From: Taenia hydatigena
Taxonomy: Eukaryota; Platyhelminthes; Cestoda; Cyclophyllidea; Taeniidae
Direction of reading: 5' to 3'
Assembly: GCA_036345935.2 (NCBI GenBank)
Contig: JADWOT020000008.1
Location: forward strand, 5,559,114 to 5,623,113
DNA: 64,000 nucleotides
Position numbers and translations under genes: made by a program. Below, piece after piece: positions 47,851 through 59,430 of this stretch. Under the pieces are notes generated by a model. The model searched no databases and was not told where the DNA came from. It saw only the letters and a list, made by a program, of their open reading frames with translations. How positions within the stretch are numbered: the stretch's first letter is position 1; each line of letters begins with the position of its first letter.

Positions 47851-50800
47851 TCAGCATCATGGAATTACCTTACTCTCACTTCTTCCCTACAATCAAGCCA
47901 TTCTCAAAAAATATGTACATTATTGCGCAAAGCAAATGCAGGCAAATGTTTAGAAGAGGCACTTATCAGCCTAGCGCTCTAAGGTCTTTCAGTGGACAAC
48001 GGAAACATTAAATGAGCTGAACGAATGTCCTGACAACAATCTCAAAATCGTCTGAAGGAGAAAGGTTCTTAGACTGAGGTTGGTGTAAGTGACAATGATT
48101 ATTTTCTCATTTCAAGAACCAGAACCTCTGCTTTTCATTAACGATCCGATTGGCAAACACAGTGGCCATTCACTGGTGAGGCTTTGTTGGGGGGCTCACA
48201 ACAGTGTAGCCAAATTCTAATCACTGTAAGTCTCTAATGATAAGTAATTATCACTATAAACTTGCAGACGAATGGATTTAAGGTGTTTTCTTCCTCTTTT
48301 AATTGTTCACATGCCGTTGCAACTCGGTTACTAAAGCATAGCCATTTGTGGTCCTCATTGCGCATGCGTCTACGGTGGAGGACATAAAAAGTGCAACTAA
48401 TGGTTCATTATGTTCCGTACAAAAGATGTATAGAATGAGAATATTTGTTGCGGTCGCTAATATATTCTGGAACTATTTTTCTGACAAATAATATAAAAAT
48501 CGTGTTAACTTTATACCCGTCCGAAGGAGCCTTAATAACCTGATTGGTGTAGCTAATACAGTCAGCTGCCACTTTTCGGTTACCCTTCCCATGTCCGATT
48601 CTACATTCTTGTATTAACGCTATTCCTTCCTATACTGCGAAGTAGGGTCCATTGTTAACGCATTTTAAACGGTAGTTATTGAAGCAGAGGCTGTGTTTGT
48701 CATTAAGCTACGCTGAGTGTACTGTGGTTAAAGGAATGCCGACTCCGAGAGGGAGGTGACGGTAATCCCTCTGTCCTGTTTTATTCGGCACCTGACGGAT
48801 GCGAGTGAGCCTGGCGGCCAACTGTGGCTTCTAGGAGACGCTGCACGTGCATGCTTTCTCATCACAGAGCTCTTCTTCTTCCGTTTGTTGCACCATTCTC
48901 ACCTCCAGTGAAAAGCGAGATCTAAGGCTTTATGTGTACGTACATCATTGGAGTAATTGCATCAAGCCTAAACTTGCAAAGTCTTGGATTACTATACACT
49001 TAAAGAGAGATTGAATCAGTAATCACACGACGAAAATGTTGTGTGCCATGCTGCATTTTGCTGCGAGAAAACTCAGGACGACTTTGTTTCGGTGGCATGC
49101 ATGATAGACAAATTGGAAAGATAGATGTCATTTAAGCCTACATTCAGTCTTTGTCCGACCAAAAAACGGTTTCAAACAATATTGCCTTTCACAGTAAGCA
49201 GAGAACACAGAGTTCATAAAATACTGATACATGGTAGACCAACACGGACCGTAAGCTTAATAAGCCTGACAGTGGAATGGAAGGGATAGATAAGGTCTAG
49301 TGAGCAGTAATGGAGAAAGACAATTGCACTACAATCTGACATCAAGACTCATGTGGCTGAGCTATTCGCAATTAGTTAAAAGCAGGAGGCAACATTGATG
49401 ACATTGAAGGCGGCGACTAACTTCTCTTAGCCCAAAATAATTATTGGTCATTGTATCAGCAGCTTGACTGCCAACTAAAACTTCCACCCACCTATCCATC
49501 TGCTGTCGCCAACTCAATGATTTTCAGCAGATCAGACACACGCACACACACCTACAGCTACGAGGAGGCACCGTGAGCAAAATTAGCTACCTTGGCGACA
49601 CCGCGTCAGTCCTCTTGTAATATTTCTTTCATCAGAATGCAAAATACTTAGGGTATATCGAGTTCTCAAACCCAAGACTGCGAATTAACTCCACGAACTT
49701 ATTTGCTAGATTTTTGCCCAAGCCTGAAACTTACACTACATTTGATGTTTCGAATCTACCGTGGTTATGGCAATCAGATGCTTATGAGAGGTGTTTAACT
49801 GTACAGGGTCCCCGAGTTAATAGCGAACGCCTTAAAACAATTTTGGCCCTTTCCCGATGGCTAGTATTTCACATTAAAATGAGATAAGAATGCAGATGGC
49901 GATTTTTTATTCTCTACGCACAAAAGTATCTCGTTACCAGCAATGTGCATTTACAGAAGGTCCTTCAAATATTACGAACAATTAACTTATTCTTAGTGGA
50001 TCTTTATTTTTGTCCAGAGTACATTTCGCAATATCTTATTTTCACAATTTTCCTAAGGTGTGGCCTACGTGGTCATGTAGGCATTTTGACAAATCACGAA
50101 GATCAGTCCGTCCCGTAAAACTGCGAGTTGCCTTCGTTGCATATTATCTGGTCGATTTTTGTCTCCAGAAGAGCTGACTCTACCAAAGTGATACCCATTG
50201 GTCGTTGTCTAGCAATATTAGTATACGATTTAACATTTTAGGGATGTTCAGTCGTTACGTGATGGCTGCGTTGTCAAATAGGCAACAATTAAGCTAATTG
50301 ATTAATAAGACCCAGGCATTTGAGGCAAGAACACTAGCGCGGGCTTGGAGAAGGGTTAATGACACGATCCAAAACATACAATATTTTTAGAAGATTGGCT
50401 AACTTACTTCCTAGTAAGTCTTAAGTTTCCCTCGCCCGACTCTTTCGTAATCCTCACCATCATAATGTCTTAAAGTTCCTACTTTTTTAGCTTTCGGACA
50501 GCTAATGAATAAAAGGGTGGAAATGCAACGGTGTTGTTTGACTCTAATCAATGTGGAGGGAACAGCTGCAAGAAATTTGTGTGAAAAAAAGACTTTTTAG
50601 TGGAATTTGACAAAGGAGGTGATAACAGCTGCTTAAAATTCTCGAGTCTCACCCTCATACTTGCTCACTCACCACTCCTTCGTCTCCAGAAGTGGAAATT
50701 AATTCGTCACTGAGGAGGGAAGACCCAAAACGACTGCTGGAAACCATTGTTGTTAGCCTGGGCAGTTAAGAATCACACTCAGAAGTCGCCGTGTCGCAAT

Positions 50801-52500
50801 GACAGCATATTGGGGAGAGCAGCAGTAGGCACAGGCGAGATGTTGGAATGAGTTGGTGCAGATAAATAAAGATTTCGAGAATAATATGCCTTTGTGCTAT
50901 TGTGCGTGATTCACTCGAGTCGGGTTTGCATAAAGGGCAATGCAGCACTGTCAACGCTGTCGCTTAAAGATCAAGACGTCGTCTCAAGGCTGCGTAGCAG
51001 GTGAGTGGATCGGTGAATAAGCAGCAGGAACAGCAAGCGAACCCAAGCCCTCATCATCGCTGCCAACTTCCACATTTTACCTAAGTGCGGTTGGCTTAGA
51101 AATGAAAGTCAATGCATCTGTATGTGGCGCTGAATTCCAGCGTGATTACCATCCAGTGCAACTTGTATTTCACATCGAGTGAATAAGGCGCAAAATAAAT
51201 ATTACAAAATGTCATTTACGAAGGAATAGTGAAAAACTGTGTGAAAGGGTGTCCAAGCTGCTTCAACAATCACACCAAAGAGAAAATGACTTTAAGAACA
51301 ATGAATTTAGTGTGCAGGATACCACATGACATTTATAATGAGGAATGCACTACAGCAACAAATACCTTTACTTCAGCCCAGTGGGCGTTCTTAAACTTCC
51401 CAATATTTATTTTTACTTACCGGTTGCATTTCAATCCGTTTCTTTTGGTCAACAGGTGTTTAACGCAGATTTTCTCGATAAGACACAAGAGTGTTAATTT
51501 CATTAACAAAATCGTTTTCTTTGGTTTGGCTACACTAAAACAATATATTTCAAGGTAATAACATTTTTATGCTGGTTTATTTGTACGTGAAATTGGATTC
51601 TTCTAAGCTGCGTCAATGGATGAGGTTTATTGCGCGAAATGGGCCGATAGCTGGTTGGTAAATCCAAGACCGCATCAGCAACTTTGAATCGACAAAAACC
51701 ATTGCAGGGTAACAGTAAACGATAGCAACACATCCATTCACTTACAATGGTTTGCATTTTAAAGCAAAAGAAATCGTATGGAATGCATTTCTACTTGGCT
51801 TTGTGTCCGATTCTATCGGCATTATGACTGAAGCATTATATGCAAGAAATACATCGCCTTGGCAATAAAATGCGGTAAGTACTTAGGTGCCACCCAGAAT
51901 AAGCTGACGCAGGGTATGCGTTTCTATAGTTCATTGCAGTACTAAGAGGCCACAGCGTTCTAAACTCAATACAGTCTGTTAGAAATAAGTTGATGCAGTT
52001 TATTCACGCCTTTGGCATCAGGGAAAGCGCTTTACCTAAAAGTGAAATGTAGGAAACCTTCACGACGAATAACTCATTACCGGTAACCCGCACGCTTGAT
52101 TTAAATATTTACTTTGCAGATGGTATGCCTAAAAGGTATGCTATCTTCTGCGCAAGCATATGTTGCCATGCAGAGATGCGTTGTCGTTTGCATTACACTT
52201 CATTATATCGCCTCATAATTCTGTAATACCTCTCTTGCAGACTACCGGTTAAAGTGCAAGCTCCTATTTGTACTTTTTGATTACGGGAAAGTCAAAGAAT
52301 AGAGCACGCATCTTGGTAAAAGCAAGCAATGGTAGTAGCAATAATAACTACTGAGCAAGCGTAACATTCGATCAGAAAACAGAATGAGGTTTGCGAGTCT
52401 TTTGTCGCGCTGATTCCTGGAGTATGACTTCTGATCGCATTAAAGCATAGTACAAAACACGATTTAAAAATGACTTTAATGGGGCTCAACGCACATAAAT
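47850..52500. other. Single-copy AT-rich stretch, no firm gene
   Basis: No duplicated partner was found. A possible minus-strand first exon lies at about 50686-50742 (Met start, Ser-rich, donor GAGTG/GTGAGT). The plus frame 51229-51558 (109 codons) is hydrophobic and AT-driven with no motif. Downstream exons of the nitrobindin-type gene would be expected here on the minus strand but I could not identify them. Confidence 0.3.
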
Positions 52501-52511
52501 AATTCGCTAAC

Positions 52512-52662
52512 CTATACCAAAATGAGGGCTGTCCAATGTGGCCGATGGATATGTTCTCAGAGCAAGGGTAGGTAGTATGAGTGTAGAGACTCATTAAACC
52601 CTCTCCTTCCCATTCGCCAATCAGTTTGGCAAACGGTCGCAGGGATTGGTGGACAGAGCAGG
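52512..52662 (-). CDS. Exon of a THAP4/nitrobindin-type heme-binding barrel protein
   Basis: Acceptor TGTGTGATTGCAG and donor TATAG/GTTAGC enclose 151 bp. The product reads HQSLRPFAKLIGEWEGEG, then ENISIGHIGQPSFWY. This matches the start of the nitrobindin-like domain found at the carboxyl end of THAP4 and in stand-alone proteins: a helix followed by L-x-G-x-W-x-G-E-G, a Tyr/Thr/Pro strand, then E-x-x-x-x-x-H-x-G-Q-P. In the family the beta-barrel binds heme and reacts with nitric oxide or peroxynitrite. Only the first two strands are encoded here; the rest (about 100 residues) must lie in later exons that I could not find below 52500. There are no lesions in this exon. Whether a THAP DNA-binding domain precedes it is unknown. 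Confidence 0.65.
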
Positions 52663-53245
52663 CTGCAATCACACAAAGGCTTGTTTTGTTAACCCCGAAC
52701 AGGTTACTGGTTGACTACGCAGGTTGTTAGTGGGCTTATTAGCTCAGTGTAATCAAACAACGATATCATGAACTAGTGTGACTTCCCAACAGTGCAAATA
52801 AATGCAGTTAAGAAAGTAAACTGCAAAACAAGTGCAGTGTTTAGCAGAAAATTGGACATTTTGGTGGACATTTATTAGTAAATTTTCGAAAATGCAAGTC
52901 TCGAATTCATATTTACAATACTGCAAGCATTAGTAACAATGAAATCGCTAGTAACTGAGACCAATTATCGCAAATAGTTGGCATTGGAAAACGACTGCTG
53001 CATCACTCTACCACTCCTGTGATTAAAATATGAAGAATAAATTTTAAATGGCATAGGGGTCAAAGGAACGCATAATTTGACTTACGTTGCGGATGGCTCA
53101 TAGAAAAGTGTGCTGTTAGCACTTGGCTGTGACGCCTGACCTTATATAGGGACGTCTGCGGTCTAACTGGATCACTGAAACGGCTGTGGGTGACGCTGTA
53201 AACATGGACAAATCTGGTGACCTTCGAAAACGCCCACACTTCCAC

Positions 53246-53377
53246 CTATCATGTTCACAATAGCGGTACTACCAAACCGGTTTTTCAGCGCGCTCTCCCG
53301 GTTGGCAATCTGGTCACGCTCGTGAGAAACAACTGAGGTAACAATCCTTTCCAAAAAGGCGCATATATTTACTTCTA
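53246..53377 (-). CDS. Candidate exon 5' of the nitrobindin-type exon
   Basis: The acceptor TTGCCTAACCTCAG and donor ATGATAG/GTGGAA bound 132 bp with one open frame: EVNICAFLERIVTSVVSHER, DQIANRESALKNRFGSTAIV, NMI. Heptad-like hydrophobic spacing suggests a helix. It lies 580 bp upstream of the nitrobindin-type exon on the same strand and may belong to the same transcript: this exon ends one base into a codon, and the next begins with two bases, so the phases are compatible. The family was not recognised. Confidence 0.45.
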
Positions 53378-53399
53378 CTGAGGTTAGGCAATGCATAGT

Positions 53400-56300
53400 G
53401 GAATTCTGCGTGCATTTTGTTCGTTTCTAACTTCGCTAGGCTTGTCGGATAACCTCAGAAATGATCATTCTTAGGTACTACTCTTTACATTCAGCATGCA
53501 TTGCTGCATACCTGCAGATAACAAGCTTTGAACTCCCTTTTTAACCTGGAGGATTCCAGTTGTCGACGTCTGTGTTCAGAAAACGTATTTGCTGCATGGT
53601 TAGGTGTCATATTCGATTGCGGTGATCTTTCCCACGTTCATAAAAATATTAATATCAATCCTTAAAATTTTGACACTGCACTAATTCTTACTAGGAATGC
53701 AACCCAATTGATGTAGAACTTCAAAAGCTTAAATGAACCATTATCTACCTCTACTCACCTCGTAGTAAAATTCTAAATAAAGAGAAGAGTCTCTCCAGCA
53801 TTTCTGATAAAACATATTTCATGATACATGGGTGTGACTGAAGCATTATAAGCACCTTATTTAGCACTGTCTGGTTTACATTTGTATGGCATTTCTGTGT
53901 TGGGATCTTGGAGACGCTGCATCGGTAAATAGTAGGTGCAAATGTTGAGTCTTATTAATTACATCCCTACACCGTTTAAACCTGTGGATAAAACTTTGTG
54001 ATGCATTTTAGACAGACATTTCTGACTACCAAGTGATTCCCTTCAATAATATCTCCATTTATGGGAACTTTATGAAAACATAGTTTCTTACATCCCTTTC
54101 TGCAGCCCTTAATCCATTACTTTTTAGAGAGTCAATGTGGTGAAAAGACTCCTCTGAGCCAAATCAATTGATGTTGGCATATTCACAGTTGACCAAAAAT
54201 TTACAAGGCTTCATAACCATCTCATCGATAATCTCACTGATTTTAATCTACCGCCTTTGTATGCATGACGCGCATCAAAATGTTTGGCACTTCGAAATCA
54301 GATCTCTTAATTATGCAAGCCGATCATTGACATATTATTCAAAGTTTGCCAAAAACTATTGTGCGACCGCCCCCTCACTTTACTGAGTCACCATTTACCG
54401 ATGTCTTCTCTACACCCACACGACTATGATTCACATCAACACTTTCGCCTCAAATAACATGATTAGGTACAGTAACACAAATATAATAAATATTATGGGC
54501 ATCAATATATAAATTGTACTTTATGCTCTTTTAGCGCTTAGAAACACAGTATGATCTGTGCAGAAAGGTTCAATGCCACATAGGTAAAAAACAATGCATT
54601 GGAATCGTTTCCGTGAGTAAAAGCAGTAACAACAGTCCCATTTGAGTCGGGCACAGCAAAATACCATCACTGGGTGATATAGTGCTGCCGTCAATTTGCA
54701 AGATGCAAGTGCTTCACCGCAACTCTGTCAAATGGCAGGTGCTCAACGTGCCACTTTATTTGTCAAAAATAGGTAAGATGTGCCTGACTTCACAACTTGA
54801 GTAAACAGTCTCTTTATTAATGTAGGTAAACAATTTTGGAGGCAAATTCCGGCATAACGATTTAGTAGAAGTGATAGCCTTGAGCGGAGATAATAACGTG
54901 GTAATGAATTTTATCAGCAGCTTACCGAATTGCAATTAATTGTGCCATTGTTAAGCAAAATCTTAGTAAATCAAGTGCTCATCTCACTTTGAGTGGTTTA
55001 AACACACATAATTGTGGTTCTTCACTCTAAATGCTCGCACCCTTTAGTTGATCTTGCCGGGGAAGGAAAATTGTCATCCTTTTAGCAAACTGTGGCCTAA
55101 TGAAGGCGCACATCATGCAGACTATGCAGCCAATGCGTTTAGTCTGCATCGTAGAAAATTTTCCGCACATAAATAAGGCTGGCGTAGCTCTACTCGGACT
55201 AACCTGACAGACCGCTCACCCACACCACCGCTTTCACTGTCCTTCCCATCTCTTGATCTGACAACAGCGTGACGGTCAACGTTGGGCTATTTGGACCAAC
55301 CATGCAGTCGGTCAATTTGTGTGCGTATAACTACATTGGTATGCAGGACCTTCAACCAATAAACACACTTCATCAGGAATTGGTTTATTACGAAAGAAAA
55401 AGTCATCTTCACAATGTTTTACAAACGGTCTGCGCCTAGCTGCGAGTCCCAACTCTTACTGCTGCTCATTCGCTCTACTGAGGCTGTGAAAATCATTTAA
55501 CTTTTAATAAAAACTCCATTCACTCACAAAGTAAGAAGTGGCTGGAATGTTTGACTTCCTAGTGCTGCAGGCATCAAACGTTTCGTGCACAGATTCAGCA
55601 ACCAACATACGCTTAAATGCGGACTGCAATGTTATCATTTACATCAGCAGCCAACAAGAGAAGCATCAATTTAAGCGTTTTTTATTCTGTCGCCCTTGCT
55701 GCACAAAACCATATGCATCCAAGCTATCAGTGCACGCATTCAACTTTTTTCACTCGTGCAGCAATTCGAAGGCGAAGTTGTCGATCGCGGACCAAAAACT
55801 GTTAAAATAAATTCTGTCTCGAAGCCCTTTATGTGTTTACTAGTGACACATTGGTTCGTTCCAAGTTCAAATAGTAAACATCGCCATTAAACAATAGGAT
55901 CTCATGCTGGCCCACGCACTGAGAGTTCACACGCTGACAGTTAAAGACGGACATACAAGAGATCTTCAGTGCCATTGTCTGGTTCTTCGCGTTCATTCAA
56001 TGTGGAACATTGGGCTCCAAAGACGTAGTACGCTGCCTCCGCAAGTGTGGTTCTTCTGCATAAACACTGCCATACGAGCTCCGCAATAAGGAAAACTTTA
56101 CCTAAAGAGAATCTATTTCGTTTTGAAAATTTATAATTAAACCTTTTTTGATGATGTGTTTGATCTGGTTATGCAATTTTTCAAAATGATAGTCGGACAT
56201 TTTTAAAAGTTTACAACTCAAGATGGCCAATAAAGATGACCAACTAGCAAATTCTTTTGTTGCAAATGCAATGATGCGGTGGCTGCATTTTGCTCAGTAA

Positions 56301-56690
56301 GAGTTCAATTGAGGCTTTTCTAATGCACCACATTCGTTTGTTTAATTTTGTGGTCGTGATCATTGATATAAAACTATCAGAGGCAACTGAACTTGCGTGG
56401 TCGCCTCTGACAGTGGAAATGTTTTAATAAAATGCCATCGGACTTGGAAGGCTTTTTGTGGGTTGTTTAACCTCAAATTCATCTACCACCGCATCTTGGT
56501 GGTCGTTAGCACTTTGAAGGGTTTATATTAATTAAAAGCTGCCAGTTGAGTCGCCTGTAACTCCCCCTCTCTCCCCCGTGTCTTATGCCTTGTTTAATTC
56601 AGCTTTCATGTTGCTGGCTTAGGGAATTGTCATCCCAGGGAAATTTCATCACAAGAAGCCGTGAAAATTTTATTTGTCTGTCCAGCTAAA
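53400..56690. other. AT-rich single-copy stretch, no firm gene
   Basis: Plus frames at 54168-54386 and 55538-55890 have no motif. A few weak minus-strand splice-bounded pieces occur (for example near 55040-55085) but none is convincing. Confidence 0.3.
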
Positions 56691-56695
56691 ATTAC

Positions 56696-56798
56696 CTAGA
56701 TTAATTGCCTGAGGCTGCAAGTTACGGAAGGTAATTTTCTTATCCACAGTTGAGTACTGAGTATTACGAAAGGCAAATGAACGGTTCACTTTCCCCAT
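56696..56798 (-). CDS. Candidate exon with excellent splice sites
   Basis: Acceptor CGCTTCTCACAG and donor ATCTAG/GTAATT enclose 103 bp on the minus strand. One frame is open: MGKVNRSFAFRNTQYSTVDK, KITFRNLQPQAINL. The exon begins with ATG directly after the AG, which may be an internal Met or a start codon after a 5' non-coding exon. Basic and polar, no recognised domain. It is on the same strand as the exons at 53246 and 52512, but a single gene over more than 4 kb is not shown. Confidence 0.45.
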
Positions 56799-56799
56799 C

Positions 56800-59430
56800 T
56801 GTGAGAAGCGGTTATTGCAATGCATTAAGACGTGGTGAATACGCATAGTAAGAGGCACATTTAAAAAAGCGCCAAGATTTTAGCAAATATATGATGTTCA
56901 TCCAAGGCTACTACGAGCTCGGAAATCAAAATGCCATTCCACTAAAAAATTTGTTTTCCTACTGCTCCTAAGCTTTTACTTTACTGAGAGATTCGCACAA
57001 CATGCACATGAACTGCTCATACATTCTCAAAGAACTCACCATCGTTTTGAAATATATTTGCATAACCTCAGCGACAAGGTAAACAGATGTATAAAATAAT
57101 AAAATACTGGAAAGTGTACACGTCATTTGCTTCAGACTTTTTTTTGTCAGGCAAAGCAACAGTTCTATCCTCAGCAAAGTGAAATCTCCTTTAGTCGATC
57201 GTTTGATAGCAAGTCGTTGTCCTACCTGATTTTAACTCTATAATTTGCTTGAATCACTCCAATTACCAACTCACTTTGCCACATTTAATCGCTCTTTTTT
57301 TACTGTGGCCGCTTTACTTCCTTTCTTTCGAGTGAAATAGACACTGCGTGGTAGGAAGAGAGAAGTACTACAACGTCTCAAGGGCATTCATTACAGCGGG
57401 CGACTGTGGGTCAGCAAACGCTAAAGGGAGACAAACTTATTAACGTAGCACACGATCCTGGGAAAAACTCTCACAACAGGTGGTGATTTGTCTCCTTTGC
57501 CAGCAGGTTTTTATGTTACTTGCACGGACAGTGAACAAACAAGCCTCTCAAACATGGCGATACAGTTCAAGCGGCAGCACACAGAGATGGCGAACCTGCA
57601 TTTCGATGATGGCAAAAGTTATAGTCGAGGGAGTGTAGTGCCCCTCCGCGGATTCATTTCTCCTTATTCATTTGCCTTTCCGAAAGTGAATGCTTTTGTT
57701 TTGGAATATTACCCGGCGGTGGTGCGATTTCGCTACTTATTGTGATTGCCATGGTCTTAGCCAGAACGATTCAATGTGATGGTTTAGTAAATTACTGGAA
57801 AGATTTAGCTTTACTTGATGTTGCAGGCGGTCTAGGACTTAAAGTAGACAGAATCGTCTCTTTGTGGGGATTTTATTGCATGTGTTGTGGGGGTCGCTTA
57901 AGGATACCAAATTTTAAAGTGATCTGCGTTATTGCTTCACGCCTCGTTCGGGTGAGGATAAGTTTCAATTAGCTGAGTGTCTTGTCATGTTCTGCGCCAC
58001 AACCACTTTCGATAAACACCACTTTTTAAAGCGGCGTCTCTCTACTTTCCCTTTTCCAACGTCTTCACTTTTGCCTCTGTTGTGACTAATGCAGTATCCA
58101 AGAGGTGACACAATTTACATTGGTAGAATCATTCATGCCTGTAGTGTTCGTAATGATAAATGCAGCAAAAAGACTTGAAAAGATTGCTTAATTGTTTTTT
58201 ATTGGCGAGCTGAATGTGTCTTAAGCACACTCACCAGACACGACTTGAGTAATTACAAGCCAAGGCGGTAAAGATTCTATTTCGAGTGTGACTTCCACGT
58301 GCGGTCCACGCTATTGTTAAATTAAGTGCCGATTCGCAGATCAGAATAGTCAGGTCATCGCATAGCCTCACCATGAGTGCAAATATTGCTTTGCAATTCA
58401 TTTTGACTCCGATGATACGAAAATCTTCTATCTGACGGAAGTAGGCTCCGCATTCAGTTTTAAATAGTGAACATGAAATCAATTTGAAAAGGGTATCTCC
58501 GAAGCGCTGTTATCAAAACAAGAGACAAGACTGATTGTCGCTAAGTTCAATAACGTAACTTCAACTGACTACGAAGGCAGCATTATTTGAAATGCAAGCA
58601 GTGTAGTTTCGAAGAAGAGGCACCCAAGGTTGTTGTTTCATATGCGTAAGTCATCAAATTAAATGTCGACTAATATGCTAAAAAAGCATATTCTATTTTC
58701 GAATTTTTTTACGAAAACACAAAATTTGTGCAAACTATGCGACAGCTGGTTAGGGCAAATGCGAATGTGAATCCCATCCACTATCTGCTGTTAGTAGGAG
58801 GCCACACAAATTACACAAAATTTCTGCGGTGAAACTGATTCTTATTGTGCTTCGGTTCCACCACTTCCATATGGCGTGTTTAGAAGGCTTTCGATCGTTT
58901 GAAAAGATTCATTGAGCAGCTAATGATTGAAAGGAATGAGACTGACTATAAAGTCCTGCACACTCATTTAAAAATCGCACAAATAGCAGAAAATGATAGT
59001 TGTTCGATGCCCTACTTAATTGCCACACTACTTGTTGATTGAGTAGTCGCCTTCACTTAAGGGGAAGCAGTTCATTCACAGGGATGGTTTTCACATGTTG
59101 ACACAGCTGTGAAGTGGTAATGCTATCTATGAGATGCCCATTTACAGCTGCTGGAGACTACGGCCCTATTTTATTTGACTATCTGATCCAAGGAAAAACT
59201 ACATAGAGGCTTAACCCCCCCTAATGCAAACTCTACCACTAACACTTTCATGTGGAAACCATATCGGAGGGAATCAAGCAGGAGAAACAAAGAAAGGTCG
59301 ATATCAAGTCTGGCGATTTTATTTTGTGGCTGCAAGAAGACAGTAGCCAAACATTAAGGGAACCTTTGCGTGTTACTTTAGCGGCACCCCTACAATATTC
59401 GCACTTGTTCTTCTTCAATCGATGGAAAAT
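56800..59430. other. Single-copy stretch with weak exon candidates only
   Basis: The plus frame 57488-57745 and the minus frame 58231-58482 are open and moderately protein-like; the minus one contains a strong donor (CTCATG/GTGAGG) at about 58376. The plus frame 59252-59437 (EGIKQEKQRKVDIKSGDF) ends at the inner edge of the inverted arm. None could be tied to a family. Confidence 0.3.

Noticed and set aside
52292..52672. 126-codon intronless protein
   Set aside because: The nitrobindin-like part stops at a good donor (52512). The remaining codons read intron sequence.
55538..55890. Three overlapping plus-strand frames of 60-90 codons
   Set aside because: Overlapping registers of AT-rich DNA with no motif or splice structure.
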